Made by a program: the position numbers and the translations under genes
NCBI RefSeq assembly: GCF_004959855.1
Contig: NZ_SPNT01000012.1
Location: forward strand, 1-64,000
Reading direction: 5' to 3'
From: Nitratireductor sp. XY-223
GTDB lineage: Bacteria > Pseudomonadota > Alphaproteobacteria > Rhizobiales > Rhizobiaceae
DNA: 64,000 nt
In this document: positions 1 to 9,056 of the stretch, piece by piece
Layout: each line of letters starts with the position of its first letter
Numbering within the stretch: position 1 is the first letter of the stretch
The notes under the pieces: generated by a model
Database searches by the model: none
Seen by the model: only the letters and a program-made list of their open reading frames with translations
What the model was told of the DNA's origin: nothing

Positions 1-1
1 A

Positions 2-442
2 AGATGGATCACCCAACTCTACCGTCGACGCTGGGTTGTCGAGCAAGTTTTTCGAGCCATTAAGACCAGGGGCTTCGACATCGAAAACGTGTCGATGGAA
101 GCCATGCCGTTCAAGAAACTGTGCGCAATGACGCTGATAGCGGGCGTATCCTGTATGCAACTCGTGCAGGACCGGGACGGCGAAGGCAAACGCCCGCTGG
201 AGGATGTCTTCGGGGCGGAGGATCAACCGGTCCTTGAGGCGGTATCCGCTACGCTTGAGGGCAAAACCGATAAACAGAAAAATCCGCATGCCAAAGGGTC
301 TCTGGCCTTTGCGGCATGGGTCTGCGCTCGGCTCGGCGGCTGGACCGGATATTACGGAAAACCTGGCCCCGTGGTCATGTTGCGCGGCCTCTATCAACTC
401 AGGTCAATCCAACTCGGATATGGGATCGCTGGAAATGTGTGA
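2..442 (+). CDS. IS4-family transposase, C-terminal part (5' end outside window)
   Basis: The open frame runs in from the window edge, so the true start is not visible. The first residues contain the complete IS4-family signature Y-x2-R-x3-E-x6-K (Y-RR-R-WVV-E-QVFRAI-K, bases about 20-64), whose Glu is the third residue of the DDE catalytic triad that cuts and joins transposon ends. The C-terminus (GYYGKPGPVVMLRGLYQL) resembles the end of transposases of this family. The stop at 440-442 lies at the broken 3' end of the indolepyruvate oxidoreductase gene, which suggests that the element inserted there. The first two catalytic Asp residues and the far end of the element are outside the window, so activity cannot be judged. 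Confidence 0.85.
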   Translation, partial: RWITQLYRRRWVVEQVFRAIKTRGFDIENVSMEAMPFKKLCAMTLIAGVSCMQLVQDRDGEGKRPLEDVFGAEDQPVLEAVSATLEGKTDKQKNPHAKGSLAFAAWVCARLGGWTGYYGKPGPVVMLRGLYQLRSIQLGYGIAGNV

Positions 443-2561
443 ATCGAGTAGCCTCCAGCGGATCGCCGGTCAGGGCCGCGCCTTCGGCCTTCCTGATTTT
501 CGCACCGTGAACGGTAACGAACGACGGGCAGAAGCCGTCGAGGCAGGAAAAATCCTTGTTGCAGCTCGACTGGTCGATGCGCCGCTTGCGGCCGAATTCG
601 GTTTCCAGGGGCTGGACCGAAACGCAGTTCGACTGCACCCCGCAATCGCCGCAGCCCTCGCACACCTGCTCGTTGATGAAGATACGCCGGTCAGGGTCCG
701 GATAGGTGCCGCGCTTGCGCCGCCGCCGCTTTTCGGCCGCGCAGGTCTGGTCGTAGAGCAGCACGCTGACGCCCTTGATTTCCCGCAGCTCGCGCTGCAC
801 ATCGTCCATCTGCAGACGGTGATGGAACGTGGCCCGAGCCGGCCAGTCCATGCCGGCGGGATACTTGTCCGGCTCGTCCGAAACGACGGCGATGCGCTCG
901 ACGCCCTCGGCGCGGACCTGCCGCGCTATGGCATCGACCGTCAGGCCGCCGTCCAGGTGCTGTCCGCCGGTCATCGCAACGGCGTCGTTGAACAGGATCT
1001 TGTAGGTGATGTCCGCCCCGGCAGCGAGCGCGAAGCGCAGCGCCAGGATGCCGGAATGATTATAGGTGCCGTCGCCGAGATTCTGGAAGATATGTGGTGC
1101 CTCGGTGAAGGGCTGCTGCCCGACCCACTGGGCGCCCTCTCCGCCCATCTGGGTGAAGCCCCTTGTGTCGCGGTCCATCCAGATCGCCATGAAATGACAG
1201 CCTATTCCGGCGGCGGCGGCGGACCCTTCCGGTACCTTTGTTGAGCTGTTGTGCGGACAGCCCGAGCAGAAATAGGGCGTGCGCACCGCGACGTCGGCAA
1301 TGTCCGACAGCATGGCCTGGGACTGCCTGATCCGCTTGACGCGGCTGTCGATCTCCTCGGAATGGCCGACCGTCCGCAGGATGCGCTCGCCTACGGCGAC
1401 GGAGATATCGTTCGGGTCGAGGGCACCCTTCACCGGAAACAGCCACTCGCCGATCTCGCTGCGCTTGCCGACGACGGTCGGCTGATGGGCGGTGCCGTAG
1501 AGTTCCTCGCGCAGCTGCGATTCAATCAGCGAGCGTTTTTCCTCGACCACGATAACCATCTCGAGGCCCTCGACAAAGGCGCGGAAATCCTCGTAGCCGA
1601 GCGGCCAGGGCGCCGCGATTTTCATCAGCCTGATACCGATCCGGCTGGCTGTCGCCTCGTCGATGCCGAGATCCGAAAGGCTCTGGCGCACGTCCAGATA
1701 GCTCTTGCCGACGCTGATGATGCCGATCTTCGGACTGGCGCCGCCGCTCCACACGGTCCGGTTCAGCCCGTTGGCGCGGATGAACGCACTCACCGCGTCG
1801 CGCTTGTACTCGTGCAGGCGGGCCTCCTGGCCGAGCATGTCCAGCTCACCGGGTCGGATATTGAGCCCTCCGGGCGGCATGTCGAACTCCGGGAAGACGA
1901 TGTTCAGACGCTCGACACCCGCCTCAACGGAGCCGGTCGATTCGATATTGTCCTTAACGCATTTGAGTGCCGTCCAGGTGCCGGCGAAACGCGACAGCGC
2001 GAAACCGTAGAGACCGTAATCGATGATTTCCTGCACACCGGCGGGATTGAGGATCGGAATCATCGTGTCGACGAACGACAACTCCGTCTGATGCGCGTTG
2101 GTCGAGGATTCCGCCGTGTGGTCGTCGCCCATCAGGGCGAGGACCCCGCCGTGCGGCGAACTGCCGGCCAGATTGGCGTGCCGGAAGACGTCGCACGACC
2201 GGTCGACGCCCGGGCCCTTGCCGTACCAGACGGAAAAGACGCCGTCATATTTGCCCTCGCCATACAGGTTGGCCTGTTGCGTGCCCCAGCATGCCGTTGC
2301 CGCCAGTTCCTCGTTGAGGCCGGGCTGGAAAACGACATCGCTCTCGGCGAGCAGGCGCCCTGCGCTGAACAGCTGCTGGTCGAGCGCCCCGATCGGCGAG
2401 CCGCGGTAGCCGGAAACGAAACCGGCCGTGTTGAGGCCGGCCCGCCGGTCGCGCTCTTTCTGCATGAGAAGCAGCCGCACGACCGCCTGCGTCCCGGTCA
2501 GGAATACCCGATCCTTTTCCAGGTCGAACTTGTCGTTAAGCGAGACATCATGCAGCGTCAT
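399..2561 (-). pseudogene. Indolepyruvate ferredoxin oxidoreductase, 3'-truncated by IS element
   Basis: This 720-residue product matches the N-terminal two thirds of single-chain indolepyruvate:ferredoxin oxidoreductases, which turn aryl-pyruvates into aryl-acetyl-CoA with thiamine diphosphate and FeS clusters. It is clearly paralogous to the 1143-residue protein at 49.7-53.1 kb: LTGTQAVVRLL, GLNTAGFVSGYRGSP, CSGCPHNSSTKVPEGS and the ferredoxin segment CEGCGDC...SSCNKDFSCLDGFC are all present. Homology stops just after CPSFVTVHGAKIRK; the last 20 or so codons read into sequence next to the transposase stop, and the entire gamma-type domain is missing. It is probably inactive. The ATG at 2561 has a GGAGG box five bases upstream. 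Confidence 0.85.
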
Positions 2562-2663
2562 CCAGTCCTCCGCGGCACAGCCAGGAAGGCCGGCACTGTT
2601 GCGCGCCCTTGCGACGCGAGGCCTATTTTGATTTTGGATCGCAACGCGTCAAATGAATTCGAT

Positions 2664-2676
2664 TGTGCACTGCACA
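2664..2676. promoter_or_regulatory. 13-bp palindrome upstream of truncated oxidoreductase
   Basis: TGTGCA-C-TGCACA is a perfect odd-length palindrome about 100 bp upstream of the ATG at 2561, in the 207-bp gap before the TRAP binding-protein gene. The shape suits a GntR- or CRP/FNR-type dimeric regulator. No regulator gene lies next to it, so the binding protein is unknown. Confidence 0.4.
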
Positions 2677-2768
2677 CACCCGAAACGTCGCCCGGGAGCC
2701 TTGAAATCAGCCGAATTCTGCGCCGCGGCAAACGTCTGTTCACGCGACATTTGCAGCGATGGTGCGCC

Positions 2769-3875
2769 TCAGAGCCTCCCTGCCCTTTGCTGCAGCATCA
2801 GGAACGTGTCCTGCGCATATTCCGAAAGCTGGAACCAGAGATAGGCTTCGCCGCGGTAGCTCATATAGGAATCGTGCAGTGTCTTGAAATCGGCGTTGTC
2901 GGCCGACAGCTCCGCATAGGTTTCCTTCGCGGCGTTGAAGCAGGCCAGCATGATGTCGCTGGAGTAGGGCCGCAGCACCGTTCCGAACTGAACGAGCTCG
3001 CGCAATGTCGGCGGGTTGAGCGTGTCGTAGCGCGCCATCATGACGGAATTGGCAAGCGCGGAAGCGTTGCGCACCGCTGCCTGGTAACTCTTCGGGAGCG
3101 CCTTCCACTTGTCGAGATTGATGAGGTTCATGACAGTCACGCCGCCTTCCCACCAACCCGGATAGTAGTAGTATTTCGCGACCCGGTTGAGGCCGAGCTT
3201 GTCGTCGTCATAGGGCCCGACGAATTCGGCTGCGTCGATGGTGCCGTTTTCAAGCGCGCCGTAGATGCGCTCGGCCGGCAGGTTGACGGGGTTCACGCCG
3301 ATCTTCTCGACGATCGCGCCGCCGAAGCCGCCGATCCTGAAATTGAGACCCTGCATGTCGTCCAGGGTGTTGATCTCCCTGCGGAACCAGCCGCCCATCT
3401 GTGCGCCGGTATTGCCGGTCGGAAATCCGATGATATTGTATTTGCTGTAGAATTCGTTGAGGAGCTCGAGGCCGCCGCCCTCATAGAGCCAGGCATTCAT
3501 CATCCTCTGGTTCAGGCCGAAGGGAACGCCGGTGCCGAATGCAAAGGCCGGATCCTCCTCCCAGAAAAAGGTGGAAGCGGTGCTGGCGATTTCGATCGTG
3601 CCTTCCCGCACGGCGGTAAGGCCGTCAAAGACGTCAACAATCTCGCCATCCGGAAAGACCTCGATATTGAATTGCCTGTCGGTCAGTTCCCGCACGGAAT
3701 CGGCAAACACCTCGGCGGCGCCGTAGATCGTGTCCAGCAGCTTCGGATAGCCGGACGAAAGCCGCCAGTTGATACTCGGCGGGGACTGCGCCACCGCCGG
3801 TGCCGCCAATGCCACCGACGCTGCCGCGCCGGTGCCTGCCACACCCGCCCTCTTGATGAATGAGCGACGGTCCAT
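2769..3875 (-). CDS. TRAP transporter substrate-binding protein, DctP family (orphan)
   Basis: This is a periplasmic solute receptor of 368 residues. It starts with a Tat-type signal (RRSFIKRAG, residues 3-11) and a hydrophobic Ala-rich stretch ending at AVAQ near residue 29. The segment EFVGPYDDDKLGLNRVAKYYYYPGWWEGG is typical of the DctP branch that includes the 2-oxo-acid binder TakP. LNFRIGGFGG holds the Arg that normally contacts the ligand carboxylate. An AGGAGG box precedes the ATG. No DctQ/DctM genes adjoin it, so it must use a permease encoded elsewhere, or be a relic. It is divergent from the C26 hydrolase gene. Confidence 0.88.
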   Translation of the reverse strand: MDRRSFIKRAGVAGTGAAASVALAAPAVAQSPPSINWRLSSGYPKLLDTIYGAAEVFADSVRELTDRQFNIEVFPDGEIVDVFDGLTAVREGTIEIASTASTFFWEEDPAFAFGTGVPFGLNQRMMNAWLYEGGGLELLNEFYSKYNIIGFPTGNTGAQMGGWFRREINTLDDMQGLNFRIGGFGGAIVEKIGVNPVNLPAERIYGALENGTIDAAEFVGPYDDDKLGLNRVAKYYYYPGWWEGGVTVMNLINLDKWKALPKSYQAAVRNASALANSVMMARYDTLNPPTLRELVQFGTVLRPYSSDIMLACFNAAKETYAELSADNADFKTLHDSYMSYRGEAYLWFQLSEYAQDTFLMLQQRAGRL

Positions 3876-4142
3876 GCTTGTCCTCCTATGGGGTTGTCGA
3901 ACGGCCGATTGCCGGATGGTGGGGCCGCAAATCAGACTACACCTTGTTTATGCACATGCAAATGAATCGCATGGGTTTTTTCGGCCCGTAGGGCAATCGT
4001 TCACAGGACCGTCGGGCCCGGCTGCGATGCCGGCGCACGAGCCCATGCGGCCGTCGTGCGCGGCATCGCGAATGCGGTGGGTTGCAAGATTGCCCGCATA
4101 CGCTAAATAGCCCGCAATCGATCAAGCAAGCCGGAGCCCGAA

Positions 4143-4913
4143 ATGCCCAGTGCCGTCGTCGCAATTCCCGCCGACACAAGAGAACTGGACGGCTATGTCT
4201 GGCATGCGAGCCCGTTCCAGTATGCGGCGGCGGCTTTCAAGGCAGCGGACGCAATCCCGCTGATCGTTCCCGCCCTCGGACGCGACCTGTCGGGCTACAC
4301 GGAGATCGACGCCATCCTTGACCGGGTCGACGGCGTAATGATCAGCGGCGCGCGCAGCAATGTCGGCCCGGAACTGTACGGCGAGCAGCCGACCGAACAA
4401 AACGGGCCCTACGACCCGGACCGCGACGCCACCAGCCTGCCGCTGATCCGGCGCACGATCGAACGGGGCATTCCGCTGCTTGCCATATGCCGCGGCATCC
4501 AGGAGCTCAATGTGGCGTTGGGCGGCACGCTGAAAACGGAAATCCACGAAACGCAAGGCAATCTCGATCACCGGCGACCGGAGCACGACGATCCGGATGT
4601 CCGTTTCGGCATCCGCCAGCAAATCGCCGTCGAACGGGACAGCTGTCTCTTCTCGATTCTTGAGGATGACGAGGCACAGGTCAATTCGCTGCACCGGCAG
4701 GCGATCGGCCGGCTCGCGCCCGGCCTCACGGTCGAGGCACGCACCGCCGATGGCGTGATCGAGGCGGTTTCGGTGGACGGCGCCAAGGCCTTCGCCGTCG
4801 GTGTCCAGTGGCATCCCGAATACTGGGCGCAGTCCGATCCCGCGTCCTACAAGCTGCTCAGGGCCTTCGGTGATGCCGCCCGCGAATACGCGCGCAAGAA
4901 CCGAGGCGATTAG
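4143..4913 (+). CDS. Gamma-glutamyl-gamma-aminobutyrate hydrolase family protein (peptidase C26)
   Basis: This 256-residue class I glutamine amidotransferase-like hydrolase has the nucleophile elbow AICRG (Cys116) and the C-terminal WHPE catalytic His/Glu pair near residue 222. Family members such as PuuD hydrolyse gamma-glutamyl amides of GABA or similar amines. GGAG lies nine bases before the ATG. The gene ends one base before the stop of the convergent LacI gene and is divergent from the TRAP receptor gene. The LacI regulator probably controls one or both, but the actual substrate is unknown. Confidence 0.85.
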   Translation: MPSAVVAIPADTRELDGYVWHASPFQYAAAAFKAADAIPLIVPALGRDLSGYTEIDAILDRVDGVMISGARSNVGPELYGEQPTEQNGPYDPDRDATSLPLIRRTIERGIPLLAICRGIQELNVALGGTLKTEIHETQGNLDHRRPEHDDPDVRFGIRQQIAVERDSCLFSILEDDEAQVNSLHRQAIGRLAPGLTVEARTADGVIEAVSVDGAKAFAVGVQWHPEYWAQSDPASYKLLRAFGDAAREYARKNRGD

Positions 4914-4914
4914 G

Positions 4915-5928
4915 TCATTTCAAGGGTGAGGTCGACTGGCGGATGCGCATTTCCGGCCGGATCAGGTGCAGGCCGTCGGCGTCGGAGGATCCGTTGAGCT
5001 TGTCGAGAAGCGCGCGGGCCGCCATGCGCCCGACTTCCGCCTGCCCGTTCCAGACCGTCGTCAGCGACGGCGTGGCGATGGAGGCCTCCTCGAGGTCATC
5101 GTAGCCGGTGACCGAGATATCCTTGCCCGGCACAAGACCGGCACGGGCAATGCCGTTCATCAGTCCGATGGCGACAAGGTCGTTCCAGCACACGGCCGCG
5201 GTCGGCTTCTGCGGCAGCGACAGGAAATTGACGGCCGCCTCGAATCCGGCCTGCTTGGTGCGCGGGCCCGGGATCCGCAAGTCGGGATCGACAGCGATAT
5301 TCGCCTTTTGCAGCGCCTGGACATAACCCTGGTAGCGATGCCGCCCGGTGGAAGTCTGGTCGGTGCCGCCGACCATGGCGATGCATTTGTGGCCGAGACC
5401 GATCAGGTGGTTCGTCGCCAGCGCAATTCCGTAGGCATCGTCCCCGCGATAGGTGGGCACGTCGACCTCGTCGACCGAGCGTGCGATCAGGATGGCAGGC
5501 ATGCCGTTTTCCTCGGCGAGATCGATATCGTGCTTGGGGGTGCCGATCGCCGGTGACATGATCACCCCGTCGCCGCCGAGCTGCAGCAGGGTTTCGATGA
5601 AATTGCGCTGCTTTTCAACCGAATCGTAGTGGTTCGACAGAATGAAGGTCTGCCGGTTGCGGTCGAGTTCACTTTCGATCGCGCGCAGGATCTCCGCGTA
5701 GAACGGGTTCATGATGTCATGGACGACGACACCGATGATGCCGGAGCGCGACGTGCGCAGGCTGGCGGCGCGCCGGTTATAGATATAACCCAGGGTCTGC
5801 GCCTGCTCCTTGATTTTCTCGCGCGTCGCATCGGCGACCAGCGGACTGTCGCGCAGCGCCAGCGAAACCGTTGCCGTCGACAGGCCAAGGGAATCGGCGA
5901 TCGTCGAGAGTTTGACCTTCTGGCCCAA
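4915..5928 (-). CDS. LacI-family transcriptional regulator
   Basis: This 337-residue repressor has the N-terminal helix-turn-helix (LSTIADSLGLSTATVSLALRDSPLVADATREKI, residues about 7-40), the hinge GYIYNRRAASLRTSRS and a periplasmic-binding-protein-like effector domain (GIIGVVVHDIMNPFYAEIL onward). Translation appears to start at a TTG at 5928, with AGGGGT six bases upstream; no in-frame ATG fits better. An AT-rich palindrome lies 60 bp upstream. Its neighbours (C26 hydrolase, TRAP receptor) suggest control of uptake and use of a small metabolite, which is inference. Confidence 0.88.
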   Translation of the reverse strand: MGQKVKLSTIADSLGLSTATVSLALRDSPLVADATREKIKEQAQTLGYIYNRRAASLRTSRSGIIGVVVHDIMNPFYAEILRAIESELDRNRQTFILSNHYDSVEKQRNFIETLLQLGGDGVIMSPAIGTPKHDIDLAEENGMPAILIARSVDEVDVPTYRGDDAYGIALATNHLIGLGHKCIAMVGGTDQTSTGRHRYQGYVQALQKANIAVDPDLRIPGPRTKQAGFEAAVNFLSLPQKPTAAVCWNDLVAIGLMNGIARAGLVPGKDISVTGYDDLEEASIATPSLTTVWNGQAEVGRMAARALLDKLNGSSDADGLHLIRPEMRIRQSTSPLK

Positions 5929-5987
5929 TGAATACCCCTAGAGCACCTTGCCGCGGCACGGTGCTTTCCGTTTGATTGTCGAATCGT

Positions 5988-6005
5988 TTTAATTTGAAAA
6001 TTAAA
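5988..6005. promoter_or_regulatory. AT-rich palindrome in lacI-like promoter region
   Basis: TTTAATTT-GA-AAATTAAA has two perfect 8-bp arms and sits about 60 bp upstream of the TTG start at 5928. It could be an operator for the LacI-type protein or an UP-like element. It also lies just past the 3' end of the MarR gene. Confidence 0.4.
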
Positions 6006-6032
6006 TTTTTTAAAGGGAGGGCGCGACTGTTG

Positions 6033-6503
6033 TCAGCCGAGCGCCGAAGCGATGTTCTGCTCGACCTTTTTCAGCAACCGGACCAGAGACTTCACATCCT
6101 TGGCACTGAGGTCCTGCAACGCGATCTTCTGCGATTTTCTGATCGCCTTGCGAACGGATTTGACCGCATCGTGTCCGGCGTCCGTCAGGTAGACATGCGA
6201 CAGCCGGGCATCGGTTTCGGAATCTCTTTTGTCGACAAATCCCTGCGCGGCAAGCCGGTTAATTGTTTTGGTCATCGTTGGCGCGCGAACACCGAGCTGG
6301 TCGGCAATCGCCGAAAGAGAAAGCCCGTCATTGGCGTCAAGTGCAAGTATAACGGCGTCCTGACCTGCATAAAGGCCGCTTGCGAGTAGTTGACGAGATA
6401 AAAGTGTGCGCGAATACCGGGCAGAAGCGGACAATTGCGAGAAAAGCTCCACCTTTTCTTCGTTGTTTTTCTTGTCATCGCCGGATTTATTCTTTTTGGC
6501 CAT
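6033..6503 (-). CDS. MarR-family transcriptional regulator
   Basis: This 156-residue winged-helix regulator has its recognition region in SLSAIADQLGVRAPTMTKTINRLAAQGFVDKRDSETDARLSHVYLTDAGH, followed by dimerisation helices (LVRLLKKVEQNIASAL). The ATG at 6503 is preferred over an upstream in-frame one because it has AAGGAGG at the right distance. The N-terminus is a Lys/Asn-rich tail (KKNKSGDDKKNNEEK). The gene is divergent from the creatininase-family gene. The ligand and targets are not evident. Confidence 0.88.
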   Translation of the reverse strand: MAKKNKSGDDKKNNEEKVELFSQLSASARYSRTLLSRQLLASGLYAGQDAVILALDANDGLSLSAIADQLGVRAPTMTKTINRLAAQGFVDKRDSETDARLSHVYLTDAGHDAVKSVRKAIRKSQKIALQDLSAKDVKSLVRLLKKVEQNIASALG

Positions 6504-6552
6504 CGAGGCCTCCTTATCCGCCCGCGCTCCTGAGCCATAGTCGGGCAACTAA

Positions 6553-6580
6553 ATTATAGCGCCTGACGGCACTATTTCAA
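6553..6580 (-). promoter_or_regulatory. Sigma70-type promoter of the marR-like gene
   Basis: Read on the minus strand, TTGAAA (6580-6575) is followed 16 bp later by a perfect TATAAT (6558-6553), placing the transcript start near 6546, about 43 nt before the ATG. This is the best sigma70 match seen in the window. The rest of the 338-bp divergent gap to 6842 holds only the short palindrome at 6804-6819. Confidence 0.6.
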
Positions 6581-6803
6581 AATCCGCAGGCTGACACGGG
6601 AACCCCCCGCTTCGTTTCGCTGCCCGGGTCGTTGGCGACGCCGCCGGCAACGGCCCAACACAGGTTTCAATCCGGCCAAATCGCGACTTGCGGCGCGAGG
6701 AAATCCCGGCTGGTGCGCCGGGAGCGCCACACCATGCCGGCAAAGGCGTTGCACGTTTTTTTTCAGGCTGCTACCAGTCGCCGACCGGAACGGGCGCGGT
6801 TGC

Positions 6804-6819
6804 GGCAATCGAAATTGCC
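6804..6819. repeat. Short palindromic hairpin, copy A
   Basis: GGCAAT-CGAA-ATTGCC forms a 6-bp stem with a 4-nt loop just upstream of the creatininase-family ribosome binding site. The same 16-mer plus the following GTG recurs in opposite orientation at 63017-63035. Confidence 0.55.
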
Positions 6820-6841
6820 GTGGCGCCAGGAGATTGGCCGC

Positions 6842-7633
6842 ATGGTGTTCCCCGCCAGGAGATGGGAAGAAAACGACGCGGGCCTTGATCCGCATGAGCG
6901 GCGCGACTGGATCGCCATCCTGCCGCTCGGCGCGCATGAGCAGCACGGCCCTCATCTGCCGCACGAGACCGACACGATCATTGCCCAGGGGATAGCGGAC
7001 GCGCTCTCCACGGCACTGCCCGCCGACCTTCCGGCGACCTTCCTGCCGTGCGAGCCGGTCGGCTATTCGATCGAGCACATGGATCTTGCCGGCACCCGCA
7101 GCCTGGGATGGCGCGAGGCGGTCGAGCGCTGGATCGGCATTGCGCAGATGCTGCACAAATCGGGCGTCCGCAAATTCGTGATGCTTAACGCCCACGGCGG
7201 AAATTCGCCCCTGATGACCATCGTCGCCACCGAAGCGCGGGTGCGCTTCAACATGCTGGCCGTGGCGACGAGCTGGACGCGGTTCGGCGTTCCGGACGGT
7301 GTCGTCTCCGCCCGCGAAAAGTCCATCGGAATACACGCCGGTGAAATCGAGACATCGGTCATGCTTGCGCTGCGCCCCGATCTTGTCGACATCGCCAGGG
7401 CGGCGGATTTCGAATCCTACCAGGAGACCATGGAAAAGACCGCCAAACATCTGCGCGCGTACGGCCCGCACGCTTTCGGCTGGAAAATCACCGATCTCAA
7501 CCCGGCCGGCGCCGCCGGCAACGCGCTTTCGGCGACGGCTGAGAAGGGCCGGGCGCTGATCGGGCACAGTGTCACCGGCCTGGTCGAACTGCTGGAGGAT
7601 GTCCACAGGTTTGATCCCCATCGGCTGCGCTGA
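6842..7633 (+). CDS. Creatininase-family amidohydrolase
   Basis: This 263-residue protein has the creatininase-family metal-binding motifs: LPLGAHEQHGPHLPHETDT (Glu and His ligands near the N-terminus), NAHGGN in the middle and GIHAGEIETS further on. Members hydrolyse cyclic amides such as creatinine or act as MftE-like peptidases. The ATG at 6842 is chosen because AGGAG lies nine bases upstream and homology begins there; the longer frame from 6632 adds an unrelated 70 residues. It ends 11 bp before the large repeat. The substrate is not identifiable from context. Confidence 0.85.
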   Translation: MVFPARRWEENDAGLDPHERRDWIAILPLGAHEQHGPHLPHETDTIIAQGIADALSTALPADLPATFLPCEPVGYSIEHMDLAGTRSLGWREAVERWIGIAQMLHKSGVRKFVMLNAHGGNSPLMTIVATEARVRFNMLAVATSWTRFGVPDGVVSAREKSIGIHAGEIETSVMLALRPDLVDIARAADFESYQETMEKTAKHLRAYGPHAFGWKITDLNPAGAAGNALSATAEKGRALIGHSVTGLVELLEDVHRFDPHRLR

Positions 7634-7644
7634 TTTGCAAGCCA

Positions 7645-7948
7645 CTAGAGCGAGTTGTGATCAGATTGAATCATTTGACCGAGGCGATTTTGGTCGCTGG
7701 CTAGGCGGATTGCGCGCGGTGGTGTACCCCCACCACAAGCGCAAGCCAACGACGCCAGGGGGCAAAATCGTCCGGCCCATTCAATGTTGGTTTTCAACAT
7801 CTTCTTCCTTTCCAGGGTGGGGAAAATCGGCCCATCGGCGTCGTTGCGCCGCTTGCACGATGCCCCACATCGCGCTGCGCGACGCGCCTAGCCGACTGAA
7901 CCGATTTTCCACCATCAAATGCTTCAATCTGATCACAACTCGCTCTAG
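7645..7948. repeat. 304-bp imperfect-palindrome repeat, copy 1
   Basis: The element is bounded by perfect 26-bp inverted arms (7645-7670 and 7923-7948; outer bases CTAGAGCGAGTTG). After one mismatch come 7 more paired bases (CATTTGA/TCAAATG), then weaker inverted similarity including CAACGACGCC on both sides, so the whole unit can fold on itself. A second copy lies inverted at 56003-56304 with an interior about 90% identical by eye. No transposase or conserved reading frame is present: the apparent reading frames of the two copies are out of register with each other. It fills the gap between the creatininase and cobW-like genes. Confidence 0.9.
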
Positions 7949-7999
7949 CGCGCGGCGCGTCAATTGCCTATATGCGGGATCAAATGACAGGAGCCGCTC

Positions 8000-9046
8000 A
8001 TGAGCGAGGCCTTCAATCCCATCCCCGTAACGGTGCTGACCGGCTATCTCGGATCCGGCAAGACGACGCTGCTGAACCGGATTCTCTCGGAGGATCATGG
8101 AAAGCGGTATGCGGTCATCGTCAACGAGTTCGGCGAAATCGGCATCGACAACGACCTCATCGTCGAATCGGACGAAGAAATCTACGAAATGAACAATGGC
8201 TGCGTGTGCTGCACCGTTCGCGGCGACCTCATTCGTGTCGTCGAAGGCCTGATGCGCCGCCCCGGCCGCTTCGACGCCATTGTCGTCGAGACAACCGGCC
8301 TCGCCGATCCGGCGCCCGTCGCCCAGACCTTCTTCATGGATGACGATGTGCGTCAAAAGACCAGGCTCGACGCTGTCGTGGCGCTGGTCGACGCGAAGCA
8401 TCTGCCGCTGCGGCTGAAGGACAGCCGCGAGGCCGAAGACCAGATCGCCTTCGCCGATGTCGTGCTCCTCAACAAGACGGATCTTGTCGGCGAGGAAGAG
8501 CTCAGCGACCGCGAACGGGCGATCCGGGCGATCAATCCGTCCGCCCGCATCCACCGCACCGAGCGGGCCGGCATCGCGCTGGACGATGTGCTCGACCGCG
8601 GCGCCTTCGATCTGCAGCGGGCGCTCGACAACGATCCGCACTTTCTCGACCATGATCATCCCGATCACGTTTGCGGACCGGACTGCGACCACGATCATCA
8701 TGATCATGACCATGATCATGATCATCACCACGCACCAGCAGATATCCACGACGCGACGATCCAGTCGATTTCGCTGAGGGCCGGGCCGCTCAAACCCGAC
8801 CGTTTCTTCCCCTGGATCCAGAAGACCACCCAGCTCGACGGGCCGAACATTCTGCGGCTGAAGGGCATCATCGCCTTCGACAATGATGACGACCGTTACG
8901 TCGTTCAGGGCATTCACATGCTCGTCGAGGGCGACCACCAGCGCGCCTGGAAGCCGGGCGAGGCGCGGGAAAGTCGCATCGTCTTCATCGGCCGAGACCT
9001 GGACCGCGATAAGCTCAAGCGCACCTTCGAAGCCTGCCAGGCATAA
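8000..9046 (+). CDS. CobW/P47K-family GTPase (COG0523 metallochaperone)
   Basis: This 348-residue G3E GTPase has Walker [10 protein letters not shown] (residues 15-23), the family hallmark CxCC (NNGCVCC, Cys68-Cys71) that binds zinc, and the base-recognition motif NKTD. A loop near residues 215-240 is packed with His and Asp ([15 protein letters not shown]), typical of metal-handling members. The C-terminal CobW domain follows. Known relatives deliver Zn or Co to client proteins under metal limitation. AGGAG precedes the ATG. It heads a same-strand group with the WD40, SnoaL-like and lyxose isomerase genes. No Zur box is recognisable upstream. Confidence 0.92.
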   Translation: MSEAFNPIPVTVLTGYLGSGKTTLLNRILSEDHGKRYAVIVNEFGEIGIDNDLIVESDEEIYEMNNGCVCCTVRGDLIRVVEGLMRRPGRFDAIVVETTGLADPAPVAQTFFMDDDVRQKTRLDAVVALVDAKHLPLRLKDSREAEDQIAFADVVLLNKTDLVGEEELSDRERAIRAINPSARIHRTERAGIALDDVLDRGAFDLQRALDNDPHFLDHDHPDHVCGPDCDHDHHDHDHDHDHHHAPADIHDATIQSISLRAGPLKPDRFFPWIQKTTQLDGPNILRLKGIIAFDNDDDRYVVQGIHMLVEGDHQRAWKPGEARESRIVFIGRDLDRDKLKRTFEACQA

Positions 9047-9056
9047 GGGAAGGTTC

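Noticed and set aside
1251-3863. 870-codon open frame on the plus strand
   Set aside because: It is antisense to the truncated oxidoreductase and TRAP receptor genes, has no family resemblance and arises from high-GC codon bias.
7949-7999. Zur box ahead of the CobW-type gene
   Set aside because: No convincing zinc-repressor palindrome could be seen in the 51 bp between the repeat and the start codon.
7569-8003. Reading frame of 144 codons across repeat copy 1
   Set aside because: It crosses the palindromic element, and the matching frame in copy 2 is shifted, so protein sequence is not conserved between copies.
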